Shown in pieces: positions 54,679 to 64,000 of a stretch of DNA of 64,000 bases. Source of the stretch: Acinetobacter sp. WCHA55 (GTDB lineage: Bacteria > Pseudomonadota > Gammaproteobacteria > Pseudomonadales > Moraxellaceae); the NCBI RefSeq assembly GCF_002165305.2, contig NZ_CP032286.1, positions 3,286,001-3,350,000 of the forward strand. Direction: 5' to 3'. The notes below the pieces were generated by a model. It ran no database searches. It was not told the DNA's origin and saw nothing but the letters and a program-made list of their open reading frames with translations. The position numbers and the translations under genes are program-made. Within the stretch, counting starts at the first letter, position 1, and each line of letters starts with the position of its first letter.

Positions 54679-55964
54679 TTCTGATACCCATTATCATTTG
54701 GAGAGCGAACTAAAATTAAAATAAATATAGAGACTAATAAACCATGAGTTAACAGTGTTGTGAATAAATCCGATGATAAGAAAACATTCCTAATTGGTAT
54801 AATAAGTAAACATATACAAAACCAATTACTACCAATTCTTGCAGACAAATAATCACAAAACTTTAAAATATATGAGAAGATTAAAACATAAATAAAAACA
54901 CCAACATAACCAAACTGAGCATAACCACTACTTATAAAGCCATTATTTGCATTGGTTCCTGATCCCAGATAATTACCAACCTCTTTTGAAACGCCCTCGG
55001 GGTATATTTCTGGAATAAAACTTTTTAAAATTGAATTTGACCAATAATTAAATGAATGATTTGAAAAAAAATCAAAATAATTAAATGTTAAAAATGCAGG
55101 AACAAAAAAAGTACGTCGAATAAACATAGATGGTAAAATTGAAATTGGATTATAAAAAGATAAAACCAACATCCCACCGACCATTATAGAGAGTAATAAA
55201 GGCAGTATAGAAAGCGCCTTAGTACTTGAAAAATAAAAATAAATAACGTAAATCATTAAAGGAGCAAATAAAATAGATTTATGTGCATTTACCCCAAAGA
55301 AAAAAGTTTGAATTACACATAAAACACCAAAAAAAAGATAATTTTTTTTGAGCAATGCATAACACATTAATGCAACAGTAAAAATTTGATAAACCCAAGA
55401 GTTTAAATATGCCAAGAAACCAACATTCGTTAATTCAGCATTAATCTCCCTAAATTCATACACTTTACTCAAATCTAAATTAAAATTATTCACAGCACCA
55501 GAAATAAGATACCAAAAAATCAAATAACCTATTAATGCAAATGAAATATATTTCAATATTATTGGTCCATTTTTTACATTAGCAACTCTAGCTACTTTAA
55601 AAAATTTATAATTACAATAAAAATAAACTAATATATAACTAAGAAAAACAACAACAACCGTTAAATAATTATAAATAGCATTAAATGATATAAATGTTAA
55701 AAGAGGAAATATTGCAATATGCAAGAAAAAGCAAATGAAAAAATCTGATGGTTTATTAATGACTTTTGATGAAAAAAACAATCCAATAAAACATAAAATC
55801 CAACTTAATATATAAGTTGAATAGTCAAAGTTATTTAAAAAACCTGCATATTCAAAATATTTTCCAACATACAAAACATAAGAAAGATCTAAAATTATTT
55901 TCCACATAATAGAGAAAAGCAAATATACATATTTGCTTTCTAAAAAATAGAATAATTTATTCAT
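54675..55964 (-). CDS. wzy: Capsule polymerase Wzy
   Basis: A 429-aa hydrophobic protein with about 11-12 transmembrane helices and a large periplasmic loop (about residues 285-345, containing SNHSFNYWSNSILKSFIPEIYPEG), a typical Wzy layout. Such polymerases are too divergent to identify by motif; the call rests on topology and on being between wzx and glycosyltransferase genes. The ATG at 55964 overlaps wzx by 8 bp (ATGAATAA) and has an AAGAGA ribosome-binding site, so it is preferred over 55985. Strongly AT-rich. Confidence 0.8.
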   Translation of the reverse strand: MNKLFYFLESKYVYLLFSIMWKIILDLSYVLYVGKYFEYAGFLNNFDYSTYILSWILCFIGLFFSSKVINKPSDFFICFFLHIAIFPLLTFISFNAIYNYLTVVVVFLSYILVYFYCNYKFFKVARVANVKNGPIILKYISFALIGYLIFWYLISGAVNNFNLDLSKVYEFREINAELTNVGFLAYLNSWVYQIFTVALMCYALLKKNYLFFGVLCVIQTFFFGVNAHKSILFAPLMIYVIYFYFSSTKALSILPLLLSIMVGGMLVLSFYNPISILPSMFIRRTFFVPAFLTFNYFDFFSNHSFNYWSNSILKSFIPEIYPEGVSKEVGNYLGSGTNANNGFISSGYAQFGYVGVFIYVLIFSYILKFCDYLSARIGSNWFCICLLIIPIRNVFLSSDLFTTLLTHGLLVSIFILILVRSPNDNGYQK

Positions 55965-57243
55965 CAAAAAATCTCTTATTATCAATATCTTTCAGTATAT
56001 ATAGAATTAATATTAAATATATTAAATAAAACATAAATCCACTCAATGCATAAAACTCACTTACTAAATCTTCAGAAACAATAAGTGCTAAAAAAATACT
56101 GCCAACCCTTAGAAAAAAACCTATAAATTGTAATATAAGGGCTAATCTCTGTTTCATTGCAACATGAAAAACCATGGAGACAGGCGACACTATAAACTGT
56201 ATTAAAAACCATGGAGTCATCCATGCAACCAACTCGCCAGCCCGCTTCCAATCTTCACCGAAAATTAAAGAAAATCCCCAAGGTGCAATTAATCCAATAG
56301 CAATTAATGGTATAAAACCAATTTTTAGTAGTTTTAGCATACAATTTTTGGTGAATTCTTCTAATTCACCTTTATTTTTTGCATCATTTGCATGAGCATA
56401 ATAAACTTGTGAAACAGCTGTCCCTATTAGCACCATTGGTATTATCATAATTTTTGAAGCTAACAATAAATATCCAGCCTCTTCCGATGCAGCTATAATA
56501 GCGATAAGTAGCATAGGTAAGTGCACACTTGCTGTATTAAATAGAGCTTCACTTACAGAGTATTTAGGATAATTATTATATTTTTTATATGTTTGAATTA
56601 TTTCTTTTAAACTATATCTTGAGAATTTTTTCTTTTTACGTATTAAACTAAACACTCCAGCACTATTATAAAAAAACTGACCCACCAGCATACCGATTGA
56701 TGTCATTCCCAGCCACCCTAAGCTCAATTGGGAAATAACGGAGGAGATCGCTTGCTCAAATTTGGTCTTGGCTATAGCCTTAAAATTTTTAGTCCGCGTA
56801 CACCAAAACTTATATGCAGAGTATAAACTCGCAGAGAACACACCTATAGGTAATAACCATGTGATTTGTGAAAAATATTTACTATCAAGCCATGTCTGTA
56901 CCTTTTGATTATAAAAGCATAAAAAAAGAAATAAAATTATTGAGAATATAAGACAATTTATAATGGATATTATAAGGAGTCTTTCTGCTTCAGCATCACT
57001 TTCTGGTAATGGGATAGCAATTTCATATCGCAAACAAGCTATTACCGAAAGTATACTCAATAAACTTGTATAAATTGCGAGTCGCGAAAAGTCTTCCGGC
57101 GCATATAGTCTTGTAATAAATGGTAAGGCTAAAATTGTAATTGCATGAGCAAATGCTGTACCACCAGCCAATAACGTAATAGACTTTAAAAAGCCTCCTT
57201 GCGCATTTAACTTTGCATTAACTTTTTCAAGAAGGCTTTTCAC
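55957..57243 (-). CDS. wzx: Oligosaccharide flippase Wzx
   Basis: A 428-aa MOP-superfamily membrane protein with about 12 helices. The N-terminus FLKSITLLAGGTAFAHAITILALPFITRLYAPEDFSRLAIYTSLLSIL is characteristic of polysaccharide flippases (PST family), followed by paired helices throughout. It moves the finished lipid-linked repeat unit across the inner membrane. It overlaps wzy at its 3' end. Confidence 0.9.
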   Translation of the reverse strand: MKSLLEKVNAKLNAQGGFLKSITLLAGGTAFAHAITILALPFITRLYAPEDFSRLAIYTSLLSILSVIACLRYEIAIPLPESDAEAERLLIISIINCLIFSIILFLFLCFYNQKVQTWLDSKYFSQITWLLPIGVFSASLYSAYKFWCTRTKNFKAIAKTKFEQAISSVISQLSLGWLGMTSIGMLVGQFFYNSAGVFSLIRKKKKFSRYSLKEIIQTYKKYNNYPKYSVSEALFNTASVHLPMLLIAIIAASEEAGYLLLASKIMIIPMVLIGTAVSQVYYAHANDAKNKGELEEFTKNCMLKLLKIGFIPLIAIGLIAPWGFSLIFGEDWKRAGELVAWMTPWFLIQFIVSPVSMVFHVAMKQRLALILQFIGFFLRVGSIFLALIVSEDLVSEFYALSGFMFYLIYLILILYILKDIDNKRFFDE

Positions 57244-57246
57244 AAC

Positions 57247-58332
57247 TTATTTACTCAAAAATACCGCAACAATCTTTTCTTGAGCTTCTACAGTCAAGTA
57301 AGGATGCATTGGTAAACTCATTACTCGCTCAGCAATTGCATCACCAACAGGTAAGCTTACATTCGCATTGGCTACTGCTGGCTGCTTATTCAATGGAATT
57401 GGATAATGTACCGCTGTAGGAATACCTTGCTCTTTTAACTTGGCTTGTACTTCATCACGGTTTTCAACTTGAATGGTATATTGCGCCCATGCACTTTGAT
57501 TATGCGCTTCAATACATGGCGTAGTATCAACACCCGCTTCATTAAACAGTTTGGTATAGGTTTCTGCAACACGCTGACGTGCTTGCATTTCTTCATCCAG
57601 AATTTCTAATTTTGGTAAAAGAATTGCAGCCTGCAATGTATCCAAACGACTATTCATACCTACACGAATATGATGATAACGACGGTCTTGACCATGTCGT
57701 GCAATTTGGCGAATCACTTTTGCCAGTTCATCATCATTGGTAAAAATCGCACCACCGTCCCCATAACAACCTAAAGGCTTACTAGGGAAGAAACTTGTAC
57801 AAGCAACAGTGGTCAGGTTACAACTTTTACGACCTTTATACGTTGCACCAAAGCTTTGTGCTGCATCTTCTATTACTGGAATGCCATGCTTTGCAGCAAC
57901 CGCGTTAATCGCATCAAAATCTGCGCATTGACCATATAGACTAACAGGAATAATTGCTCTAGTACGCGGTGTAATTGCTGCTTCTAATTGTTCAATATCC
58001 AAATTATATGTTTTTGGATTTACATCTACATATACTGGCGTTGCACCTAATATTGCAACTGTTTCAGCCGTTGCGATATAGGTAAATCCAGGCGTAATAA
58101 CTTCATCACCCGGACCAATACCAAAAGCCATTTGAGCAATTTGCAAAGCATCTGTACCGTTTGCACATGTAATACAGTATTTTGCACCCACATAAGCAGC
58201 AAGCTTTTCTTCTAACTCTCCAACTTCTGGGCCTAAAATATATTGACCATGGGTTAAAACATTTTGAATACCCGCTTTAATTTTATCTTTCAAACGGGCT
58301 TGCTGTGCTTTTAAATCAATAAATTCAATCAT
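57247..58332 (-). CDS. DegT/DnrJ/EryC1-type 3-aminotransferase (WbpE-like)
   Basis: A 361-aa PLP enzyme. The PLP Lys is in TSFFPSKPLGCYGDGGAIF (about residue 185), with VIEDAAQSFGATYKGRKS upstream. This is the WbpE/WlbC subtype that aminates the 3-keto group of UDP-GlcNAcA. Together with the WbpA- and WbpB-like genes upstream it points to a UDP-2,3-diamino-uronic acid. The ATG at 58332 overlaps the acyltransferase stop by 8 bp; a TTG lies further upstream. Confidence 0.9.
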   Translation of the reverse strand: MIEFIDLKAQQARLKDKIKAGIQNVLTHGQYILGPEVGELEEKLAAYVGAKYCITCANGTDALQIAQMAFGIGPGDEVITPGFTYIATAETVAILGATPVYVDVNPKTYNLDIEQLEAAITPRTRAIIPVSLYGQCADFDAINAVAAKHGIPVIEDAAQSFGATYKGRKSCNLTTVACTSFFPSKPLGCYGDGGAIFTNDDELAKVIRQIARHGQDRRYHHIRVGMNSRLDTLQAAILLPKLEILDEEMQARQRVAETYTKLFNEAGVDTTPCIEAHNQSAWAQYTIQVENRDEVQAKLKEQGIPTAVHYPIPLNKQPAVANANVSLPVGDAIAERVMSLPMHPYLTVEAQEKIVAVFLSK

Positions 58333-59223
58333 TAGCAAGTGATCTTTTTAAGTTATTTAAAAATTTTTGATGAGGTATTGCAAAATTTCCAGAAACCGTT
58401 TCACCACTCTTCACTCTTCTAGTAACAACTGCCCCTAAAGTAATGAAACAATTATCCTCTAAAGTGATACGATTTGTTATCACTGCTGAAGGCCCAATCC
58501 AGACATTGTTACCAATATCTACATTACCACCAATCATTGCATGTGCAACAATTAGACACTCTTTTCCACATTGCACACCATGAGCATAATGAACAAAAGC
58601 ATCTAATTTTGTACTTTCCCCAATAACTGTCGGTCGGTATGAGAAGCCCTTAGCAACATGTGAATTAACACCTATTTCGACATTATTATTAATTATAACT
58701 TCACCATTATGAGTAACAGACAAGATACCTTTAAGAGTTTTCTTATGCTCAAACCCTTCACCGCCCAATACTGTACCAGCCCTCACAATTACATTATCAC
58801 CAAGTGTAACATCTGAATGAATGGTAACATGAGGCTCGATAATACAATTTTTACCAATTACAACCCCAAGAGGACTAATATAAGCTGTAGAATTTATTTG
58901 AGCACTTTCATGAATAGCCGTCTCTAATCTTTTTTTATTTTTTGCTAAATAATCAACTAAAGAAAAAAAGAACCATTTGGGATCATCGACAATGATTACA
59001 TCTATATCATTTCTAAATGCGTTAAGCTCTGCGAGTTCTTTTGTACAAAAAATACCATGAATACTAGAATTTTGGTTTAATTGCACAATATATTTTGGAT
59101 TTTCAATAAAGGACAGTAATTTACCTTTCGAAAAGGTTACCAACAGGCCTAATCCGTCATAGTTAAAATCATTTTCCAATACAACATTGGTTGCCTGATA
59201 AACTAAGTCATTTGTAATTTTCA

Positions 59224-59224
<1 letters not shown>
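58325..59224 (-). CDS. LpxD-like hexapeptide acyltransferase of capsule sugar pathway
   Basis: A 299-aa protein. The first 100 residues resemble the UDP-sugar-binding domain of LpxD-type acyltransferases (VIIVDDPKWFFFSLVDYL). A left-handed beta-helix follows (AQINSTAYISPLGVVIGKNCIIEPHVTIHSDVTLGDNVIVRAGTVLGG) with the His in HYAHGVQCGKECLIVAHAMIGGNVDIGN. The usual WbpD acetyltransferase of this pathway is much shorter (about 190 aa). It probably acylates the 3-amino group; donor could be acetyl-CoA or an acyl-ACP. It overlaps the neighbours at both ends. Confidence 0.82.
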
Positions 59225-60192
<968 letters not shown>

Positions 60193-60197
60193 TTAAA

Positions 60198-61496
60198 TTA
60201 GAGACGGAATACTGTAAAACCTTGTTCAGCCAGAGTTGTACGGTCGAATAAACCTTTGACATCTGCAAGAACAGGCTTATCGCTGCGCACATATGTTTTT
60301 AGCTCAGCAGCAGACAAGTTACGGAATTCATTATGTCCAACAGCGACAACAAGTGCATCGACAGGGTGTTCAGCGTCAATCAGCCCCAACTCAATACCAT
60401 ACTCATGGTTTACTTCGTCAGCATCTGCCCAAGGGTCGAACACAACCACCTGAGCCCCCCAAGCCTCAAACTCTTTAATTAAGTCTGCAACCTTACTGTT
60501 ACGGATATCGGGACAGTTTTCTTTAAAGGTAACGCCAAGTACCCCTACTTTTGCGCGAGGCACATCAATACCATTTTGTAACATACGCTTGATAGTATTA
60601 CGTGCCACATAACGTGCCATATTGTCATTAATACGACGGCCCGCCAAAATCACTTGTGGGTGATAACCGACCTCTTCTGCTTTATGGGTTAGGTAGTAAG
60701 GATCGACACCAATACAATGCCCACCAACCAAACCAGGGCGGAATGGTAGGAAATTCCACTTACTGCCAGCGGCCTCAAGTACGTCAATGGTATCAATACC
60801 TAAACGATCAAAAATCACTGAGAGTTCATTCACCAAAGCAATATTTAAGTCACGCTGTGTATTCTCAATTACCTTAGCAGCTTCTGCAACTTTGATACTT
60901 GAAGCTTTATGGGTACCCGCAGTAATAATGCTGGCATAGACTGCATCTACTTTATCAGCAACTTCTGGCGTGCTACCACTGGTGATTTTCTTAATCTTGG
61001 TTAAGGTATTTACCTTATCGCCAGGGTTAATACGCTCAGGACTATAACCAGCAAAGAAATCCTGATTGAATTTTAGGCCTGATATTTTCTCAAGCACAGG
61101 AATACATACTTCTTCTGTAGCACCAGGATAGACGGTTGACTCATAGACAACAATATCACCTTTGTTAATGACCTTACCTAATGTTTCACTCGCTTTCCTT
61201 AAAGGCGTCAGATCTGGACGATTCACCTCATCAACAGGTGTTGGTACGGTCACAATAAAAAAATTGCAACTATGTAAATCAGCCAAATCAGATGAATAAC
61301 TTAAATAAGTTGCTTCTTTCAACTCGTCTGCAGATACTTCTAAAGTATGATCTTGCCCACTTTTTAATTCTTCAATCCGTGTTGTGTGGATATCAAACCC
61401 AACAACCGGCACTTTTTTACCAAATTCAACTGCCAATGGCAAACCAACATAGCCTAAACCAATCACTGCTATTTTCAGATCAGAGAGTTGTAGCAT
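60198..61496 (-). CDS. UDP-N-acetylglucosamine 6-dehydrogenase (WbpA-like)
   Basis: A 432-aa UDP-sugar dehydrogenase. NAD motif IAVIGLGYVGLP is at about residues 9-20. The catalytic Cys is in GLVGGHCIGVDPYYLTHKAEE, the block typical of the WecC/WbpA branch, so unlike the ugd product this enzyme has an intact nucleophile. VLGVTFKENCPDIRNSKV is also conserved. It makes UDP-GlcNAcA, first step towards the diamino uronic acid. It is the first gene of the minus-strand K-locus arm. Confidence 0.94.
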   Translation of the reverse strand: MLQLSDLKIAVIGLGYVGLPLAVEFGKKVPVVGFDIHTTRIEELKSGQDHTLEVSADELKEATYLSYSSDLADLHSCNFFIVTVPTPVDEVNRPDLTPLRKASETLGKVINKGDIVVYESTVYPGATEEVCIPVLEKISGLKFNQDFFAGYSPERINPGDKVNTLTKIKKITSGSTPEVADKVDAVYASIITAGTHKASSIKVAEAAKVIENTQRDLNIALVNELSVIFDRLGIDTIDVLEAAGSKWNFLPFRPGLVGGHCIGVDPYYLTHKAEEVGYHPQVILAGRRINDNMARYVARNTIKRMLQNGIDVPRAKVGVLGVTFKENCPDIRNSKVADLIKEFEAWGAQVVVFDPWADADEVNHEYGIELGLIDAEHPVDALVVAVGHNEFRNLSAAELKTYVRSDKPVLADVKGLFDRTTLAEQGFTVFRL

Positions 61497-61791
61497 TTTA
61501 ACGCCTTATTTATTTCTGTTATGAATATGAATCAATCGGCAGAAATACTATCAGAAAAACATGAACTTTCTGTTATGATTTTTTACCAAATTCTTAGTTC
61601 GGTCCTGTTTGATTAAACTTAGAGACTAGATAGATCCTGCTATTTTGCTCAATATAGTAAAATTCGCAAAATATGTATCCATAGCAATCAACAAAAATTC
61701 TTACTATAAAAATTGATTACAATTTGCTATATACCCTAAAGCTAAGTTCGGTAAAATGCTGTTTAATTGAAATGATTTTAAAAAATCTAAA
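61497..61791. other. Divergent promoter region of the K locus
   Basis: About 295 AT-rich bases between the wbpA-like gene and wza, with no open frame. It must contain both divergent promoters, but no hexamer pair with good match and spacing stood out. Confidence 0.6.
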
Positions 61792-62904
61792 ATGGGAATT
61801 TTTGTGCGACATTTTAAATCTATAATTCTATTGTCCTTTATCATGACATCTACTGGATGCGCTCTGACATCTGGGCTACAAACTTATGATTTACCTGCGG
61901 AAGGTATGTATCAGACAGAGTTAGGCACACAAGTCAATGTTGTGAAACTCACCCAAACATCATTACCAGCTGTCCAACCTGCCCAATACAATCAAGAATA
62001 TTTTTCTCATTTGTTCAATATTCCTCAAAAAAATTACAAGCTCAGTGCCGGAGATATTCTCTCCATTTATCTTTGGGCTTATCCTGAGATTACCCCACCA
62101 ACGAATACCATCAGTAATGAAGAAGCGATCAAATCGAACGGTTATCAAATTGACCAAAGCGGTTATATCCAGTTTCCTATTATTGGTCGCTACAAAGCCG
62201 CAGGAAAGTCTTTAACACAAGTCAACCAAGAATTACGCAGCCAACTTTCACGTTATTTAAAAACACCCGACGTCATTGCTCGTGTTCTATCGTATCAAGG
62301 ACAACGCTACTCTGTACAAGGCAGTGTCATGAAAGGTGGACAGTTTACTTTAACTGACCAACCCACAAGTGTTTATACTGCATTAGGTTTAGCTGGCGGT
62401 ATCAATCCTCAGTTAGGAGATAACACCTCTATTACACTTGTCCGCCAAGGTAGAACTTATAATCTCAATAGCATTTCGCTTGAAAAGGCTGGTTATTCAC
62501 TACACAATTTATTGATTCAGCCTAACGATACACTTTATGTAAACTCAAAAGAAAATCAGAAAATTTACGTAATGGGTGAATCAGGACAAAACAAACCAAT
62601 CCCGATGCGAGATCAGGGTATTAGCTTAAGTGATGTCATTGGGGAAAGCCTCGGTTTAAATCCACTTTCAGGCAGTCGAAGCAAAATTTATGTGGTGCGT
62701 AGTCATCGTGATGCAGGGATCACTGATGTCTATCACCTAGATTTAACCAGTATTGGTGATTTTGGACTGGCAAATAAATTTCAAATGCAAAGCAATGATA
62801 TTGTGTACATCGATGCCTCAGGTTTAACACGTTGGCAACGTGTCATCAATCAAGTCATTCCATTCTCAAACGTGATTTATAATATTGATCGTGTGGGGCA
62901 ATAA
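61792..62904 (+). CDS. wza: Outer-membrane polysaccharide export lipoprotein Wza
   Basis: A 370-aa lipoprotein forming the export channel. The signal peptide ends at lipobox MTSTGCAL. The mature part has the polysaccharide export domain (YKLSAGDILSIYLWAYPEI, IDQSGYIQFPIIGRYKAAGKS) and two SLBB-like segments (YSVQGSVMKGGQFTL and IYVMGESGQNKP), ending with a C-terminal amphipathic helix (GLTRWQRVINQVIPFSNVIYN). ATG at 61792 is given; GTG at 61804, with GGGAA just upstream, is a credible alternative. Confidence 0.95.
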   Translation: MGIFVRHFKSIILLSFIMTSTGCALTSGLQTYDLPAEGMYQTELGTQVNVVKLTQTSLPAVQPAQYNQEYFSHLFNIPQKNYKLSAGDILSIYLWAYPEITPPTNTISNEEAIKSNGYQIDQSGYIQFPIIGRYKAAGKSLTQVNQELRSQLSRYLKTPDVIARVLSYQGQRYSVQGSVMKGGQFTLTDQPTSVYTALGLAGGINPQLGDNTSITLVRQGRTYNLNSISLEKAGYSLHNLLIQPNDTLYVNSKENQKIYVMGESGQNKPIPMRDQGISLSDVIGESLGLNPLSGSRSKIYVVRSHRDAGITDVYHLDLTSIGDFGLANKFQMQSNDIVYIDASGLTRWQRVINQVIPFSNVIYNIDRVGQ

Positions 62905-63332
62905 TGAAATTTAAAAATATTTTGATAGTATGTGTGGGAAATATCTGCCGGAGTCCAATGGCCGAGTACTTACTCAAACAGCATTATCCGCAATTAAATA
63001 TTCATTCTGCGGGTATTTCTGGTGTGGTCGGCCATCCAGCCGATGAAAAAGCACAACGGTGTATGCAGCATGTGGGCATTGACATGCAGCCCCATATTGC
63101 TAAAAAGCTAAATGCAGAACACATTAAACAAGCCGATCTGGTTTTAGTCATGAGCCAAAATCAACAAAAACATATTGAGCAAACATGGCCATTTGCAAAA
63201 GGAAAAACATTTCGCTTAGGTCATTGGCAAGGTAAAAACATTCCTGACCCCTATCAACATGATCAAGCTTTTTTTGATGAAACTTCCCTGCTTATACAAG
63301 CCTGTGTAGCAGATTGGACTAAACATATTTAA
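62904..63332 (+). CDS. wzb: Low-molecular-weight protein tyrosine phosphatase Wzb
   Basis: A 142-aa phosphatase that dephosphorylates the Wzc kinase. The P-loop CVGNICRSPMAE has Cys10 and Arg16 (C-x5-R), and the general-acid Asp is in IPDPYQHD (about residue 115). It shares one base with the wza stop and precedes wzc by 15 bp, as in Acinetobacter K loci. Confidence 0.96.
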   Translation: MKFKNILIVCVGNICRSPMAEYLLKQHYPQLNIHSAGISGVVGHPADEKAQRCMQHVGIDMQPHIAKKLNAEHIKQADLVLVMSQNQQKHIEQTWPFAKGKTFRLGHWQGKNIPDPYQHDQAFFDETSLLIQACVADWTKHI

Positions 63333-63347
63333 CTTTGATGTACGATT

Positions 63348-64000
63348 ATGAGCCAAACTACAAATACAGAAGACACTATTGATTTAAAAGAATTATTTTT
63401 CTCATTGATCGCACAATGGAAGTTAATTGCGCTGTGTATCCTTTTGAGTCTAATTTGCGCCCTACTATACTTAAGAGCAACTCCAGATACTTATTCGGTC
63501 GATGCCTTGGTACAAGTAGAAGAAAATAAAGGTGCTTCCGCAGCTCTATTAGGTGATCTCTCGAGCATGGTTGAGCAAAAACAACCCGCTCAAGCAGAAA
63601 TCGAAATTTTAAAATCGCGTTTAGTTTTAGGCAATGTCATTCAACATCTGAATTTAGATCTTAAAATTTCAGGCACGGAAAATTCATTTACTGACCGCCT
63701 CTTGTCTCCACATCATTATCAAACAGAGTACCAGCCGAAATCGGTGCTGTTTAAAGATGATGATGAAGCCTTTGACATCCGTCAGTTTAATGTTCCATCG
63801 AACTTCCGTGATAAAAGTCTTGAACTTCGCTTTAAAGATGGTCAGTTTAGCTTAACGAATACGCAAACTGAACAAGTCATTTTAACAGGCAAAACGAACC
63901 AAGCGAATACTCTACGAACTGCCGATGGCTTGTGGAATATTTCTATTTATACACAAGACCAGCTAAATGATGTTTATCTCATTCAAAAACAATCTCTACC
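63348..64000 (+). CDS. wzc: Tyrosine-protein kinase/chain-length regulator Wzc, 3' truncated by window edge
   Basis: The first 217 codons of a Wzc-type BY-kinase. The N-terminus is cytoplasmic with DTIDLKELFFSLIAQWK, followed by transmembrane helix 1 (LIALCILLSLICALLYL, about residues 26-43). A Wzz domain follows (TYSVDALVQVEENKG, QAEIEILKSRLVLGNVI). The kinase domain lies beyond the window. It controls chain length and export together with Wza and Wzb. Confidence 0.95.
   Translation, partial: MSQTTNTEDTIDLKELFFSLIAQWKLIALCILLSLICALLYLRATPDTYSVDALVQVEENKGASAALLGDLSSMVEQKQPAQAEIEILKSRLVLGNVIQHLNLDLKISGTENSFTDRLLSPHHYQTEYQPKSVLFKDDDEAFDIRQFNVPSNFRDKSLELRFKDGQFSLTNTQTEQVILTGKTNQANTLRTADGLWNISIYTQDQLNDVYLIQKQSL

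Overview
The window reads as chromosomal DNA of an Acinetobacter, probably not a typical A. baumannii strain. The evidence is the moderate AT-richness, the gene content (argS next to a SPOR protein, guaA, ribB-ribE-nusB-thiL-pgpA, glmU-glmS) and above all a capsule (K) locus. That locus has the Acinetobacter core order wza-wzb-wzc diverging from the sugar and export genes, then gdr-galU-ugd-gpi-galE/gne1, with pgm convergent at the end. No phage, insertion sequence or CRISPR array is visible. Genus assignment is inference from gene order and protein recall; no search was run.

Layout. 1-13.1 kb: housekeeping and small stress genes: argS (cut by the window edge), a SPOR protein, a hydrolase/GST pair, OsmC, pirin, an orphan HNH nuclease, guaA, a BOF-type periplasmic protein, DoxX, DedA, a LysE exporter, a lipoprotein/ParA pair, a SirB-like protein, a BolA protein and three tandem tRNA-Gly genes. 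13.2-29.9 kb: one minus-strand run of 19 genes. Eighteen form an aryl polyene (APE) pigment cluster, with the same gene order as the E. coli apeC-R block as I recall it; the last is a small secreted protein. Extra genes are an aromatic amino acid ammonia-lyase and a flavin-dependent halogenase-like enzyme. The ligase and dehydratase are fused, and the glycosyltransferase and acyltransferase are separate. 30.1-34.3 kb: metR, a gene-poor 1.1-kb stretch with a parS-like site, queH and a MTHFR-family protein. 34.7-41.5 kb: plus-strand housekeeping genes for riboflavin, thiamine, phospholipid and UDP-GlcNAc synthesis. 41.5-64 kb: the capsule locus.

How the genes work together. In the APE cluster, two ACPs carry chains started by the AMP-ligase and extended by the ketosynthases with their chain-length factor. 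The ketoreductase and dehydratases process each cycle. A LolA-like protein, an MMPL exporter and a DUF3261 lipoprotein probably move the product to the outer membrane. In the capsule locus, glmS, glmU, pgm, gpi, galU and galE supply UDP-sugars. Gdr, an aminotransferase, an acetyltransferase and a PglC-like transferase would make and load a UDP-QuiNAc4N-type first sugar. A WbpA/B/E-like set plus an LpxD-like acyltransferase would make a 2,3-diamino-uronic acid. Two glycosyltransferases, Wzx, Wzy and Wza/Wzb/Wzc complete assembly and export.

Points worth a second look: a two-hairpin repeat family with compensatory base changes in its stems, found at gene 3' ends (guaA, argS, perhaps metR); the Ugd-family protein lacking the catalytic cysteine; the halogenase and ammonia-lyase in the pigment cluster; and the parS-like 16-mer.
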